This document shows, one piece after another, positions 1 through 8,713 of a stretch of 64,000 nucleotides of DNA. Numbering within the stretch: position 1 is the first letter of the stretch; every line of letters starts with the position of its first letter. A program made the position numbers and the translations under genes. The notes under the pieces were generated by a model. That model ran no database searches and had not been told where the DNA came from. It worked only from the letters and a program-made list of their open reading frames with translations. The stretch is from assembly GCF_900112495.1 (NCBI RefSeq), contig NZ_FOMA01000007.1, forward strand, positions 62,001-126,000, given 5' to 3'. Origin of the DNA: Bacillus sp. OV322. GTDB lineage: Bacteria > Bacillota > Bacilli > Bacillales > DSM-1321.

Positions 1-1
1 A

Positions 2-202
2 ATGGAACAAGGTACAGTAAAATGGTTTAACGCAGAAAAAGGATTCGGATTCATCGAACGCGAAGGTGGAGACGACGTATTCGTACATTTCTCTGCTATC
101 CAATCTGAAGGATTCAAATCTTTAGACGAAGGCCAAAAAGTTACTTTTGACGTTGAGCAAGGTCAACGCGGACCCCAAGCTACAAACGTTCAAAAAGCTT
201 AA
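2..202 (+). CDS. Cold-shock protein (CspA/CspB family)
   Basis: A 66-residue single cold-shock domain, the full usual length of the family. The nucleic-acid-binding motifs RNP1 (KGFGFIE, about residues 13-19) and RNP2 (VFVHFSAI, about 26-33) are both intact, as is the N-terminal GTVKWFN strand. Such proteins bind single-stranded RNA and DNA in the cytoplasm and act as RNA chaperones during cold adaptation and normal growth. The window opens one base before the ATG, so the ribosome binding site and the long 5' leader typical of csp genes lie outside. A strong terminator follows, so this is probably a single-gene transcript. Which csp paralogue it is cannot be decided from the sequence alone. 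Confidence 0.95.
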   Translation: MEQGTVKWFNAEKGFGFIEREGGDDVFVHFSAIQSEGFKSLDEGQKVTFDVEQGQRGPQATNVQKA

Positions 203-220
203 TATTATATGAATGACACA

Positions 221-252
221 AACAAGCTCTTTTTTAAGAGCTTGTTTTTTTT
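221..252 (+). terminator. Intrinsic terminator of the cold-shock gene
   Basis: An 11-bp perfect stem (AACAAGCTCTT / AAGAGCTTGTT) with a TTTT loop is followed by a T-run, 18 bases after the stop codon. Confidence 0.9.
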
Positions 253-270
253 ATTCTTATATAGCATGAA

Positions 271-301
271 ATAAAAAACCCTGCTCAGTATTAGAGCAGG
301 G
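271..301 (-). terminator. Intrinsic terminator, minus strand
   Basis: The 8-bp stem CCCTGCTC / GAGCAGGG is followed on the minus strand by TTTTTTATTT. It lies about 130 bases beyond the stop of the MFS exporter and probably ends that transcript. Confidence 0.7.
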
Positions 302-431
302 AGATGGAACAGGTAATGTAAAAAAATTTAAGACTTCAAAGGTTTGTTTTCATTATAACATACTGTATGGACAATATGGGGATGTATACAGATTAATACC
401 TTCCCCGATCATGAAACATGAAAAAATTTTA

Positions 432-1964
432 TTAAATCTCTTCATCGGATTTGGGTGATAATACTTCTTTCTTCAAAAACCATGCCAAAACAAACGCAAT
501 GATCGCGATGATAAATGAGTACATGTAAATATGCTGAAATGCTTCTATGAATAATGTTTTAACTTGTGTTAATAGCCCTGCCGGCAACCCGTGAGGAACA
601 CCTGCTGCAGCTAAATTTTTCATATTTGCAGTCATACTTTCAGGAAGTTTATCACCTAAGCTGTTCAATTTAGAGGTAAGGGTGGAGGATAACAAATTCC
701 CAAAGAGACTGACTCCGACTGTTGCCCCAATAGTTTGAAATAACGGAACAGTCGCAAGGGCAATTCCTTTATTTTCTTTTTCAACAGACTCCTGAACAAT
801 GAGATTATCTCCTCCAAACAAAACTCCTAACCCAAGACCTGTAATGAAAAAGAAAATAATAATTTGAGTAATTGTTGTATGAATACTCATATGAGAAAAC
901 AGGTAAAATCCGATAATCGGCATGATAAATGCAATTCCAAATAGTTCACGGTAGCGCACTTTTGTGAGCAGAAAACCGCTTACCATCGCTGACCCAACTG
1001 CTCCAACCATCATTGGCAATGTCAAATAGCCAGCTTCTGTCGGAGTCAGTCCAAGCACGTTTTGTGCAAAATAAGGGAATGAGGAAAAGGATCCCATCAA
1101 GCCGATGCCGACAGTAAAGACGATTAATGACAACACAAGAATATTGCGGTTTTTAAACAAATGCAATGGTACAATTGGTTCTTTTACCTTGGTCTCAACC
1201 CAAATGAAGATTCCAATTAAAACAGCTCCCAGGCAAAGGAGGAAAATAATGAGAGGTGAGCCCCACGTGTAGCCATTGTTTTCTACAAGAACTGGTGTGA
1301 TCAGCAAGGAAACGATTGAAGCAACTAATAACAGTGCCCCTCCCCAATCAATAACCACTTGTTTCTTAATAGCTGTTTCCCTCAATCCGCTTGCCAAAAA
1401 AAGGGCTGCTATGATCCCAACAGGAATATTAACAAAGAAAATCCAATGCCAGCTTACCTGATCGACAAAATACCCGCCCATCAATGGTCCTAATAACATC
1501 GGAATAAACATGATCGGGCCCATGAATCCTTGTACTTTTGCCCGCTGCTCAACGGGGAAGAGATCACTTGAAATGGTCATAGCAAGCGGCATTAAGCCTC
1601 CCGCCCCCAACCCTTGAATCCCGCGTCCAATGAGGAGAAGAGTCATGGAATGTGATAGCCCGCAGACAATCGATCCTCCCATGAAAAATGCCATACTTGT
1701 TAAATATATTTTTTTGCGTCCCATTAAATCCGCTAATTTTCCCAATATCGGCATAAATGCAGACATTGTTAACATATACACGCCCCCGACCCATCCATAC
1801 ACAGATAAACCGCCTAAGTCACGGATGATTGTCGGCATTGCTGTATTAACCACTGTTTCATCCAGCTCAGAAAAAATCAGTCCAATTATCAAACCCATCA
1901 TCACCAGAATTTTATTGCTCTTAACAGCTAAAACTGGTTCCTTATACTTTGTAATGCTTTCCAT
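432..1964 (-). CDS. MFS multidrug exporter, DHA2 (EmrB/QacA) family
   Basis: A 510-residue integral membrane protein of the length and pattern of 14-helix drug:H+ antiporters. The helix-1 motif DETVVNTAMPTI (about residue 35) marks the DHA2 branch, and the motif A loop GKLADLMGRKKIY lies between helices 2 and 3. A conserved GRGIQGLGAGG segment follows. The family exports lipophilic cations, dyes or antibiotics across the cytoplasmic membrane; the substrate cannot be predicted. The start is supported by GAAAGGG upstream, with a TATAAT-like element around 2000. No adjacent TetR or MarR regulator gene was seen, which is unusual for this class. Confidence 0.9.
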   Translation of the reverse strand: MESITKYKEPVLAVKSNKILVMMGLIIGLIFSELDETVVNTAMPTIIRDLGGLSVYGWVGGVYMLTMSAFMPILGKLADLMGRKKIYLTSMAFFMGGSIVCGLSHSMTLLLIGRGIQGLGAGGLMPLAMTISSDLFPVEQRAKVQGFMGPIMFIPMLLGPLMGGYFVDQVSWHWIFFVNIPVGIIAALFLASGLRETAIKKQVVIDWGGALLLVASIVSLLITPVLVENNGYTWGSPLIIFLLCLGAVLIGIFIWVETKVKEPIVPLHLFKNRNILVLSLIVFTVGIGLMGSFSSFPYFAQNVLGLTPTEAGYLTLPMMVGAVGSAMVSGFLLTKVRYRELFGIAFIMPIIGFYLFSHMSIHTTITQIIIFFFITGLGLGVLFGGDNLIVQESVEKENKGIALATVPLFQTIGATVGVSLFGNLLSSTLTSKLNSLGDKLPESMTANMKNLAAAGVPHGLPAGLLTQVKTLFIEAFQHIYMYSFIIAIIAFVLAWFLKKEVLSPKSDEEI

Positions 1965-2359
1965 TTATATCTAACCCTTTCAACATTTGATAAACAGATT
2001 ATATATAATATTTATGAACTGAATATAAACTCTTGAAATGAATTAAAAAAAGTATCTATTATAGTAAAATTGCAGGCATTGCTTTTTTTAAAAGCATTAC
2101 CGGACTTTCATGGCGGGCTCTGCTCCAAACGCAATATTTCAAGGTTCTTTCCGAGCGTATCCGCTGTTGACAAAGTACAGACTAAAAAAACTGCTCATCA
2201 ATTGACTGCGCGTTCAATTATATTCTAACTGCCCGCTGCGGAAAAAAAAGCTGCTGCAGCATCCAATTTTTCATCTTACAACACCTAGTTGGAGAAGGAA
2301 AATTAGAATTTCCCAGGTAATCCATTCCTCAAATACAGATTGAGATGTTTGTTCAAAGT
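1965..2359. other. Gene-free stretch with one operator-like palindrome
   Basis: No credible ORF was found. The segment next to 1964 is AT-rich and probably carries the exporter promoter. At 2202-2217 the 16-mer TTGACTGCGCGTTCAA matches its own reverse complement at 12 of 16 positions, which resembles a TetR-type operator. It lies about 240 bases from the exporter start, so its relevance is uncertain. Confidence 0.3.
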
Positions 2360-2926
2360 TCAGACCCTGAGCATGCCACGGAAACTCCTTGCAGCATAGT
2401 AAGATTCCGCTCCATTGTGGTACACAAATACAGTGTCATAGCGGCAATCACAAAATATGGCACCGCCAAGCTTTCTAATATAGCCAGGTGTTTGAACCCA
2501 GCTCGAAGTTTTCAGATCGAAATTTTCAAGTTTCTGCAGTTCCCGATATTGTTCTTCCGTTAAAAGTTCTATTCCCATAGCAGCAGCCATATCAATAGCG
2601 TTATTTTCTGGTTTGTTCTTTTTTCTTGACTCTAACGCTTCCCGGTCGTAGCAAACACTTCTGCGGCCTTTAGGGCTTTCCGCTGAGCAATCAACAAAAA
2701 TGTATTCATCCGTCCTGTTATCATGTCCAACGACATCCGGTTCACCCCCAGTTCCCTCCATTTCATTGAGCGACCACAGTTTTTCATTATTAGCTTCAAT
2801 CTTAGCTTGTACTTTATCCCATTCAAGACCTCTATGCCTGTGCATGTTTTTCTCAAAGCGGGCTTTCAAAGTGTTGAGCAGCTCTTCACGCTGTTCTAGT
2901 GATAACTTCCTATTTCTCTTTGTCAT
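2360..2926 (-). CDS. DUF4256 family protein
   Basis: A 188-residue soluble protein that I recognise as DUF4256 from the run IFVDCSAESPKGRR, the segment MGIELLTEEQYRELQKL and the C-terminal FVYHNGAESYYAARSFRG. The function of the family is unknown. It has no signal peptide or membrane segment, is charged at the N-terminus (MTKRNRKLSLEQREEL) and is probably cytoplasmic. The ATG at 2926 was chosen over an upstream in-frame ATG because AAGGGGG lies 8 bases ahead of it. The gene stands alone between unrelated minus-strand genes. No catalytic motif can be assigned with confidence. Confidence 0.8.
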   Translation of the reverse strand: MTKRNRKLSLEQREELLNTLKARFEKNMHRHRGLEWDKVQAKIEANNEKLWSLNEMEGTGGEPDVVGHDNRTDEYIFVDCSAESPKGRRSVCYDREALESRKKNKPENNAIDMAAAMGIELLTEEQYRELQKLENFDLKTSSWVQTPGYIRKLGGAIFCDCRYDTVFVYHNGAESYYAARSFRGMLRV

Positions 2927-3076
2927 ATTAGTTTCCCCCTTGGTTTTCTTCATAATTGAATATCGGCTAAAATTGCTCCTTCATACTATAACTTTAACAA
3001 AAATAGGCGTTATCCTTCTTGGATAAGCGTATACTTTAATGGAAACAATGGCTATTCATAAAAAGGGAACGATTAT

Positions 3077-3529
3077 TCAATTGAGAGAATTATTGTTTAT
3101 TAAATTTCTTCGTTTCAGATCCTTATCAACTTTTACTGCTTCTGCTCTCGTTTTAAAGTTCGCCGTCATTTTATAATAAGAGCCTGATACTTGTCCATAG
3201 TAATCCTCCTTAACGACGGACCCTACTCTTTCCACATATGCCTTACTACTAATTACGCCTAATTCCAGATGTACATTATACTGTATTTTTACTGGTTTGA
3301 TAGCCTTGCTTATTTTTTTAGTTCCAGTTTTCACTCCTGATTTAGCAATCGGGGTAATTTCCACCATAATTTGCTTTGATGGATCTTTAGTTGTTAATTT
3401 GCAGCTTGATTGGTTTGCAATAATTAGTTGTTTTTTCTTTTTATCTGCTCGGAACCATTTGAAGATGGTTTTGCCTTCATTATCCCGGTCAGCATCATGA
3501 TAATTGTATGTGACATGCACCGTAATCAA
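3077..3529 (-). CDS. Remnant of a surface protein: Ig-like domain plus SPOR-like tail
   Basis: The first half (YNYHDADRDNEGKTIFKW, then a Lys-rich loop and IMVEITPIAKSGVKTG) resembles the Ig-like repeat of secreted bacterial proteins, whose usual pattern is YxYxDADGDxEG...FKWYRA...VxPVAxTG. The last 40 residues (YYKMTANFKTRAEAVKVDKD) look like a SPOR peptidoglycan-binding repeat. Both are extracellular domain types, yet there is no signal peptide. The only in-frame start is a TTG directly behind a TGA stop, with no ribosome binding site. The N-terminal strand of the Ig-like domain also seems to be missing. I read this as the 3' end of a decayed surface-protein gene, possibly not expressed. 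Confidence 0.45.
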   Translation of the reverse strand: MITVHVTYNYHDADRDNEGKTIFKWFRADKKKKQLIIANQSSCKLTTKDPSKQIMVEITPIAKSGVKTGTKKISKAIKPVKIQYNVHLELGVISSKAYVERVGSVVKEDYYGQVSGSYYKMTANFKTRAEAVKVDKDLKRRNLINNNSLN

Positions 3530-3600
3530 TCAGCAGGACTCACGGAGAAGATTGATATATAAAATTTACGAATAATAGATGTTTGAAGCTGGTAATTGCA

Positions 3601-3630
3601 CAAAAAATGGCTGCCGACTTTGCCGGCAGC
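3601..3630 (-). terminator. Intrinsic terminator of the alkaline phosphatase gene
   Basis: The stem GCTGCCG / CGGCAGC is followed on the minus strand by CATTTTTTG, 26 bases past the phosphatase stop. Confidence 0.85.
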
Positions 3631-3655
3631 CTGAGTATATTAAAGATTTCAGTAA

Positions 3656-4918
3656 TTATTTTTTCAATCCCATTGCTTGTTTAATAGCATCAAAAATATG
3701 AGTGTTTTCATATGTTCCTGACAATAGTTCCCCTCCTGCACCTGTTGCCGTTAAAGGAACAGATACACCGCCATGTCCGCTGGTTGTCCAATCCATCATA
3801 AATTGATTTCCGCTGTTTGCCACCTTAAACGGACCGTCCTCTTTAGAGATGCCATCGCCGGACTCATCTTTGCTGTCCACATCTTCAATAGATAATCCTC
3901 CGCATTCATGATCTGCAACAACCAGAACAAGTGTGTCAGGGTGTTTTTTAGCATATTCCTTTGCAATCACAACGGATTTATCCAATTGTTGACCAGCTTT
4001 GATCATTTTTTCTGCATTGTTCTCATGTGACATTTCGTCCGTTCCTTCTTCCTCAACCATCAAGAAGAACCCTTTTTTATTCTTAGATAGTGTATCAATT
4101 GCCTTTTTTGTCATGTCAGGAAGAGGCACAACAGGATCGTATAGATCACCTTCACCCTCTGGTCTCTGTTCGAACATTTCTTCGTTTGCAAACAGACCTA
4201 ACAGTTTGCTGCTTTTTGTACGTTTAAGCTCGTTAGCATTGGTCACATACTTGTAGCCGCGCTTTTTTGCTTCCTCAACAAGATTACCTTGTGTTCCTTT
4301 ACTTTGTTCTGAAAGGTCCTTTGCAGGGTGGTCTTCATAGCTTCCGGCATTTCCTGCAGGATACCAGAAATCCTCTCCTCCGCCTAACAGGATATCGACT
4401 TTGCTATTTTCAAGGTATTGCTTTGCAATGTCGCTTTGTTTTGAACGATCTGTAACATGAGCACCAAATGCAGCTGGGGTCGCATCGGTAATCTGGCTGG
4501 TTGTCACCAATCCAGTTGATTTACCTGCTCCCTTTGCCATTTCGAGGACTGTTTTTACTGATTTTTTGTTAGCATCTACACCAATAGCACCGTTATACGT
4601 TTTCACCCCTGATGCCATAGCGGTAGCAGCTGCTGCTGAATCCGTTACGGGAGTTGTTGAGCTTGTATGTACAATGCCTGAATAAGGCATATCATCCATT
4701 GCCAGTTTACCAGTTTGTCCTACAGTAGCCAGCCGGATTGCCTCACGATGGGCCGCACCCATTCCATCCCCGACAAAAACAATTACATTCTTTGCCTTTC
4801 CATTATGAGGTTTTATAGTTTTTGAAACTCCATGCGCATCTGCAAAATGATTAAATCCGAAAGTGGTAACAACAGCAAGAGATAAAGCTGCATTGATAAT
4901 CTTTTTCTTTTTTACCAT
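3656..4918 (-). CDS. Secreted alkaline phosphatase (PhoA family)
   Basis: This enzyme hydrolyses phosphate monoesters outside the cell to recover phosphate. The 420-residue protein starts with a Sec signal (MVKKKKIINAALSLAVV) and a likely cleavage after ADA near residue 28. The metal-binding VGDGMG (Asp51) is present. The nucleophile Ser94 lies in PVTDSAAAATAMASG, followed by DATPAAFGAHVTDR, the metal-ligand stretches EEEGTDEMSH and VVADHECGG, and the final His in TSGHGG. All catalytic elements of the family are visible. The ATG at 4918 was preferred to a GTG three codons upstream because AGAAGGAG sits at the right distance. PhoP-box-like repeats lie upstream (4994-5037), which fits phosphate-starvation control. 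Confidence 0.93.
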   Translation of the reverse strand: MVKKKKIINAALSLAVVTTFGFNHFADAHGVSKTIKPHNGKAKNVIVFVGDGMGAAHREAIRLATVGQTGKLAMDDMPYSGIVHTSSTTPVTDSAAAATAMASGVKTYNGAIGVDANKKSVKTVLEMAKGAGKSTGLVTTSQITDATPAAFGAHVTDRSKQSDIAKQYLENSKVDILLGGGEDFWYPAGNAGSYEDHPAKDLSEQSKGTQGNLVEEAKKRGYKYVTNANELKRTKSSKLLGLFANEEMFEQRPEGEGDLYDPVVPLPDMTKKAIDTLSKNKKGFFLMVEEEGTDEMSHENNAEKMIKAGQQLDKSVVIAKEYAKKHPDTLVLVVADHECGGLSIEDVDSKDESGDGISKEDGPFKVANSGNQFMMDWTTSGHGGVSVPLTATGAGGELLSGTYENTHIFDAIKQAMGLKK

Positions 4919-4993
4919 ACTTAACACTCCTTCTTAATTGTAAGATTTTATATCTTCAATATAGAGGACGAGTATTTAGCGAATATTTATATA

Positions 4994-5037
4994 CTGTAAA
5001 GAGGATTTATATTTGTATGTCAGCGTTGTAAATGTAA
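4994..5037 (-). promoter_or_regulatory. Candidate PhoP box upstream of the phosphatase
   Basis: The minus strand reads CTTACATTTACAACGCTGACAT and, about 13 bases further on, TTTACAG. These are spaced TTnACA-like hexamers resembling the direct repeats bound by PhoP in Bacillus. The hexamers are imperfect, so this is only a candidate. The rest of 4919-5221 shows no gene. Confidence 0.25.
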
Positions 5038-5221
5038 GCTGGCAATAAAATTCGCTTCACTTTAAATAAAGGAACGCAGATACGTTAAAAGTCGCCTCGA
5101 ATACTCATTTTCCCTACTAAAATTACAGAAGTTTTCAGCAACCTGCCTTTCGCCTCATTGCCTATTCAACATCGGAGACATATGTTAAAATAAGGAAAAT
5201 CTTCTTTAAAGGAGCTCGTCT

Positions 5222-5830
5222 ATGAAGGTCCTTGTAGGCATATTTCTTTTGTCTTTTAGCCTAGTCTCAATTACAGGATGTCAAAAAAATTCATCTGAGC
5301 AAGTTACAGTAAAACTAAAAAGCAAAAAAGAACAAAAATATCATGCAAACTATTCTTATAGTCAATACAAAAAAGCTTATGATGAAGTTCTCTCGGAAGC
5401 TCAAAATTTCAAGGTGCATGATGACTCACAGAAAAAATGGATCATTCGCACATTAGTACAAGAAAAATTATATGACAAAACAGACTTGTCCAAAAAACAG
5501 GTAGTCCAATTATCAAAGCAAGAAGCACATACATATAAGATATGGAAAGCAATCGCATTAGATAAATATCATGTGCATATAGAGAATGAAAAACTAGATA
5601 GATATATTAATAAATTTGAAAAATATTCACCACCATCGAAAGCAGCCTTCGCTGACAGCTTAGGAATAACCAAAAAGGAATTAGACCATAAATATGATAG
5701 AGACATGTTCGAACAAGGCTACGTTTGGTCACTATTACGCACTAAATTAGAAAAGCAATATCGGACGGCTGACGCAGGAAAGCTGAAAAAAGTATACGAG
5801 AAAGAAGTTGCTGATGCTATTGGAGGGTAG
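5222..5830 (+). CDS. Putative lipoprotein, function unknown
   Basis: A 202-residue protein with a lipoprotein signal: a hydrophobic N-terminus followed by the lipobox SITGC (Cys20), so the mature part should be lipid-anchored on the outer face of the membrane. The remainder is highly charged and mostly helical. Its layout, with alternating amphipathic helices, recalls the N-terminal chaperone part of SurA/PrsA-type proteins. No parvulin domain follows, so no foldase activity can be claimed. The ATG is supported by AAAGGAG 8 bases upstream, and a TAAAAT element near 5190 could be the -10. It is a single gene on the plus strand between minus-strand neighbours. Confidence 0.75.
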   Translation: MKVLVGIFLLSFSLVSITGCQKNSSEQVTVKLKSKKEQKYHANYSYSQYKKAYDEVLSEAQNFKVHDDSQKKWIIRTLVQEKLYDKTDLSKKQVVQLSKQEAHTYKIWKAIALDKYHVHIENEKLDRYINKFEKYSPPSKAAFADSLGITKKELDHKYDRDMFEQGYVWSLLRTKLEKQYRTADAGKLKKVYEKEVADAIGG

Positions 5831-6029
5831 TTTCTGGACAAGGATAGTAGTGTACGGTTGAAATGGCGGCATTCTAGCCTGTATAGGAAGCAATTCCCGT
5901 TGCAAAAAAACCACTCAAAATATCGAAAAAAAGCAGAGAGTTACTTTTCATTTAAAAAAGAGACACCTTACAAATTCTCTTGTAACTCAAAATGTAAGAT
6001 GAGGGGCATAAAAAAAAGGAGAGAGCATC

Positions 6030-6189
6030 CTGAAAGACAAAACTGAAAAAGCATTAGAAATGATAATTTTATTTTTAAGCTTAGCCTTAGGTCTTTTTTC
6101 AAAAGAAATAACTTATATTATTTATTATCGGAATCGTTTTAGTGGCTGGTTTAAGATTATTTTTCTACAATAAAAAGAAAAATAATTAA
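6030..6189 (+). pseudogene. Frameshifted small membrane-protein gene
   Basis: AAAGGAGAG is followed after 8 bases by CTG and an open frame reading KDKTEKALEMIILFLSLAL, a charged N-terminus then a membrane helix. That frame ends at 6173. The frame one base over, open across the end of the helix, continues as IIGIVLVAGLRLFFYNKKK to a stop at 6189, a natural second helix plus a basic tail. Joining the two by a single-base shift near 6110-6130 would give a normal two-helix protein of about 50 residues. The start codon is also non-standard. It is either a recent pseudogene or a sequencing error. Confidence 0.4.
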
Positions 6190-6280
6190 TGAAAACAAAA
6201 AAGCCAGATTCTTCAAAAATAAAGAATTTGACTTCGTGAAGTTTTAGGTGGCTATCCTTTATACAATCCTCTTTTTTGTT

Positions 6281-7798
6281 TTATACGTGCACAAAATCGA
6301 GGTTTGAGACAGCTTCTTTGCGTTCAAAATATTCTTGGATGATATCTTTATCGGAATGAGGTATTTTCTCCCCCTTTACCAGCTGTGCTCCATTGATGCA
6401 TCCGCTCGTTAAAACAATCAAGTCATCTTTATCGCTAAGAGAGAGAGCGGACAGTACCCCTTCATGCCGCGTTGGTGCTCTGTGGATATTCCCTGCAAGC
6501 GGCTTATTAAAACCGGCAATTACATGGCTGATGATCTCATTCGGATCATTAAAGCCGGGGTGATCCACTGACACTACAATTTCATCTGCTTCCCCTTCAA
6601 TAGCCTGGGCCATTTTAGGCATTTTCTCCCGATCTCTGATTCCAATACCAGTAATCAGCACGATCAGACGGCGATGCGGCATCTTTTTCACTTCTTTAAT
6701 AAGGTTTTTCAAAGCTGGAGGTGTATGGGCATAGTCCAGAATAATTTTCCGTTCCCCAAAAGCCAGTACCTCAAGCCTTCCTTCTGGGCTTTCAATCGAA
6801 CCAAGCGCCGGAAGAATTTCTTGCATAGAGTACCCTGAATGCAGTGCGGTGCAGATTGCAGCCAGGAGGTTTGCAATGTTATATTCGCCAAAAATGGGTG
6901 TACTGGCAATATAGGATTCTCCGCCTACAATCAATTCAAAGGCCGTACCTGCTGCAGAAATCTTGATATTATTCGCTGTAACATCAGCATTTGCAGCTTT
7001 ATTGAGGCTGTACGTCAAAATTGGACCCTTGAACGAATCCAGAATATCATCTGCCATCCCTTTGTCATCCACATTAACTACTGCTTTTTTAGATTGACGG
7101 AAAAGCTTCATCTTGGCATTCTTGTAATTTTCAAAGGTATGATGGAATTCGAGATGCTCGGGGGTCAGACTTGTGTGGACAGCAATATCAAATTCAATTC
7201 CCTCTACACGTTTTTGCTCAAGAGCCACTGAGGTAACCTCCATTGCAGCCACCTGATCACCCTGTTTATACAGTTCCTGAAAGATAGAATGCAAATCCAG
7301 GGATTCAGGCGTAGTCGGTGTAGTTTGGCTGAAGCTAATCCTTCCCTTCGAGGAAAACATTCCATTCGTCCCCAAATAACCGCTATTCCTGCCCAAATTG
7401 TTCATAAGGGATTGAACATAAGAAGCGACAGTCGTTTTGCCATTTGTACCGGTAATTCCGACAGTATGTAACTTTTCGTGAACATGTTCAAAATAAAAAA
7501 TAGAAAGATGTGCAAGGAAGCTGCGGGCATCCTCTGTTAATATAAATAAAGTGCCAGGGTTATGATCAAAACCCGCCTGCAGCTTATCAGGATTATCTCC
7601 TGCAATGACAGATGCTCCTTTTTGTATTGCTTGATCTATGTACATGTGGCCGTCATGATTTTCCCCGCTTATACAAATAAAAACAGAACCCGCTGAAACC
7701 TTTCTTGAATCATAGCAAATTGCAGAAATATCCTGTTTGGGCTCTCCCCAAATCTTTTTTATCGCAAATTGACTTTGCTGTTCAAAATGAATATGCAT
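6281..7798 (-). CDS. MurE-like Mur ligase, divergent substrate motifs
   Basis: A 505-residue ATP-dependent ligase of the MurE family, which normally adds the third amino acid to UDP-MurNAc-L-Ala-D-Glu. The P-loop GITGTNGKTT (residues 114-123), the UDP-sugar motif TTPTTPE (159-165), the segment HTSLTPEHLEFH and the carbamylated-Lys region NYKNAKMKLF are all present. The diaminopimelate-recognition motif DNPR is replaced by DHPG (412-415). The C-terminal GKGHE motif is absent, with TSGCINGAQ in its place. The usual GRMERV is GRLEVL. It stands outside any division/cell-wall cluster, so it is presumably a second Mur ligase beside a canonical MurE elsewhere. The start has AAAGGGGAG. A SigB-like promoter lies about 110 bases upstream. 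Confidence 0.85.
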   Translation of the reverse strand: MHIHFEQQSQFAIKKIWGEPKQDISAICYDSRKVSAGSVFICISGENHDGHMYIDQAIQKGASVIAGDNPDKLQAGFDHNPGTLFILTEDARSFLAHLSIFYFEHVHEKLHTVGITGTNGKTTVASYVQSLMNNLGRNSGYLGTNGMFSSKGRISFSQTTPTTPESLDLHSIFQELYKQGDQVAAMEVTSVALEQKRVEGIEFDIAVHTSLTPEHLEFHHTFENYKNAKMKLFRQSKKAVVNVDDKGMADDILDSFKGPILTYSLNKAANADVTANNIKISAAGTAFELIVGGESYIASTPIFGEYNIANLLAAICTALHSGYSMQEILPALGSIESPEGRLEVLAFGERKIILDYAHTPPALKNLIKEVKKMPHRRLIVLITGIGIRDREKMPKMAQAIEGEADEIVVSVDHPGFNDPNEIISHVIAGFNKPLAGNIHRAPTRHEGVLSALSLSDKDDLIVLTSGCINGAQLVKGEKIPHSDKDIIQEYFERKEAVSNLDFVHV

Positions 7799-7908
7799 GC
7801 TTTCTCCCCTTTAAGAGTGGAATGATAAAGAAAGATTGGCAGCTGACCAAACCGCTGCCCCAAAAACAGAGAAACTGACTTCTGCGAAATTCCTTCATTA
7901 TCATTCTT

Positions 7909-7933
7909 TTACCCTATATAAAAAGAAATACAC
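7909..7933 (-). promoter_or_regulatory. Candidate SigB-type promoter for the MurE-like gene
   Basis: The minus strand has GTGTAT, 13 bases, then GGGTAA, compared with the general-stress consensus GTTTAA-N12-14-GGGTAT. The -10 and the spacing fit well; the -35 matches 4 of 6. The leader behind it contains a small GGCAGC / GCTGCC hairpin (7838-7859). Confidence 0.35.
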
Positions 7934-8352
7934 CTTTGGAAGCACATTCTGACAGCTCCCATTCCTTTTGAGCCGATTGCATTGGAGGCAACGGACCCGA
8001 TGGGGTTCGAAACCCAGTGCGCATTGGTATACCAATCTTCATGCGTCATGTTTTTTCATAGGAGGCGACAATGGCTTTTTTCATGTTCTCTTTGCACATC
8101 ATTAACCGAAAGCCTCTTTAATAAAAATTCCAATAAGCTGTTACTATCTTTTTCTTCTATGAATTCTTTAAAACGAATCTTGCAGTTCTCCTTCCGTATC
8201 AATAGAATTGAGCAGTAATTTAGGTTCTAACGAAAAATCTTACACCTAGCAAGTCTTTGTAGAGATATTAAGAGCGTTTATAAAGAATGTCCTGATTCCT
8301 TTGATAGTGCAGCATTATTGTCTTTGCTCTTTTTATTTCTTGAATGGGGGAT
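7934..8352. other. Gene-free stretch
   Basis: No ORF with a ribosome binding site and no recognisable RNA element was found. The string GGGGTTCGAAACCC near 8000 recalls a tRNA T-arm, but no acceptor or anticodon stems surround it. Confidence 0.3.
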
Positions 8353-8387
8353 GAATAAAAAATGACTTGGATATTATCCAAGTCATT
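8353..8387 (-). terminator. Intrinsic terminator, minus strand
   Basis: The 10-bp perfect stem AATGACTTGG / CCAAGTCATT is followed on the minus strand by TTTTTTATTC. It lies just past the stop of the small membrane gene. Confidence 0.85.
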
Positions 8388-8395
8388 CCAAATTA

Positions 8396-8713
8396 TTATA
8401 TGACCTTTCTTTTAGCAAACTTCACGATGGCCCTTATGATACCTATCACAAAATAAAGGATTCCGTTTGCTACAATAATTAATCCTATAAACGCGGCACC
8501 AATTCCCGCGCCTTCTCCAGTACTACCTTCATTATGAGCCATTTTGATAAATATAGAACCGGACATAAAAGCTATAATCGGCCCTATTACCGAAATGCAG
8601 ATGCCAGATAACCATAGAGGCATTTTATTCTTTTGGTGTAAGGATATAGCCATTATATTTAAACATAATAGCGATACCAGAAGGACTATCCAAATGAGTG
8701 CATCTCCGCCCAC
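8396..8713 (-). CDS. Small integral membrane protein, unknown function
   Basis: A 105-residue protein with about four hydrophobic segments (around WIVLLVSLLCLNIMA, GICISVIGPIIAFM, IGAAFIGLIIVANGIL and YFVIGIIRAIV), ending in the basic tail KFAKRKVI. I do not recognise a family. The start was placed at the GTG at 8713 because AGGAGG lies 7 bases ahead of it; the in-frame ATG six codons upstream overlaps that ribosome binding site and cannot use it. It is a single-gene unit with its own terminator. Confidence 0.65.
   Translation of the reverse strand: MGGDALIWIVLLVSLLCLNIMAISLHQKNKMPLWLSGICISVIGPIIAFMSGSIFIKMAHNEGSTGEGAGIGAAFIGLIIVANGILYFVIGIIRAIVKFAKRKVI

Noticed and set aside
5858..6046. 62-codon plus-strand frame
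   Set aside because: Composition is unlike a protein (runs of Lys/Arg/His/Ser), no ribosome binding site, and it overlaps the better small membrane-protein frame.
7995..8030. tRNA-like string GGGGTTCGAAACCC
   Set aside because: Only a T-arm-like sequence is present; no acceptor, D or anticodon stem can be formed around it.
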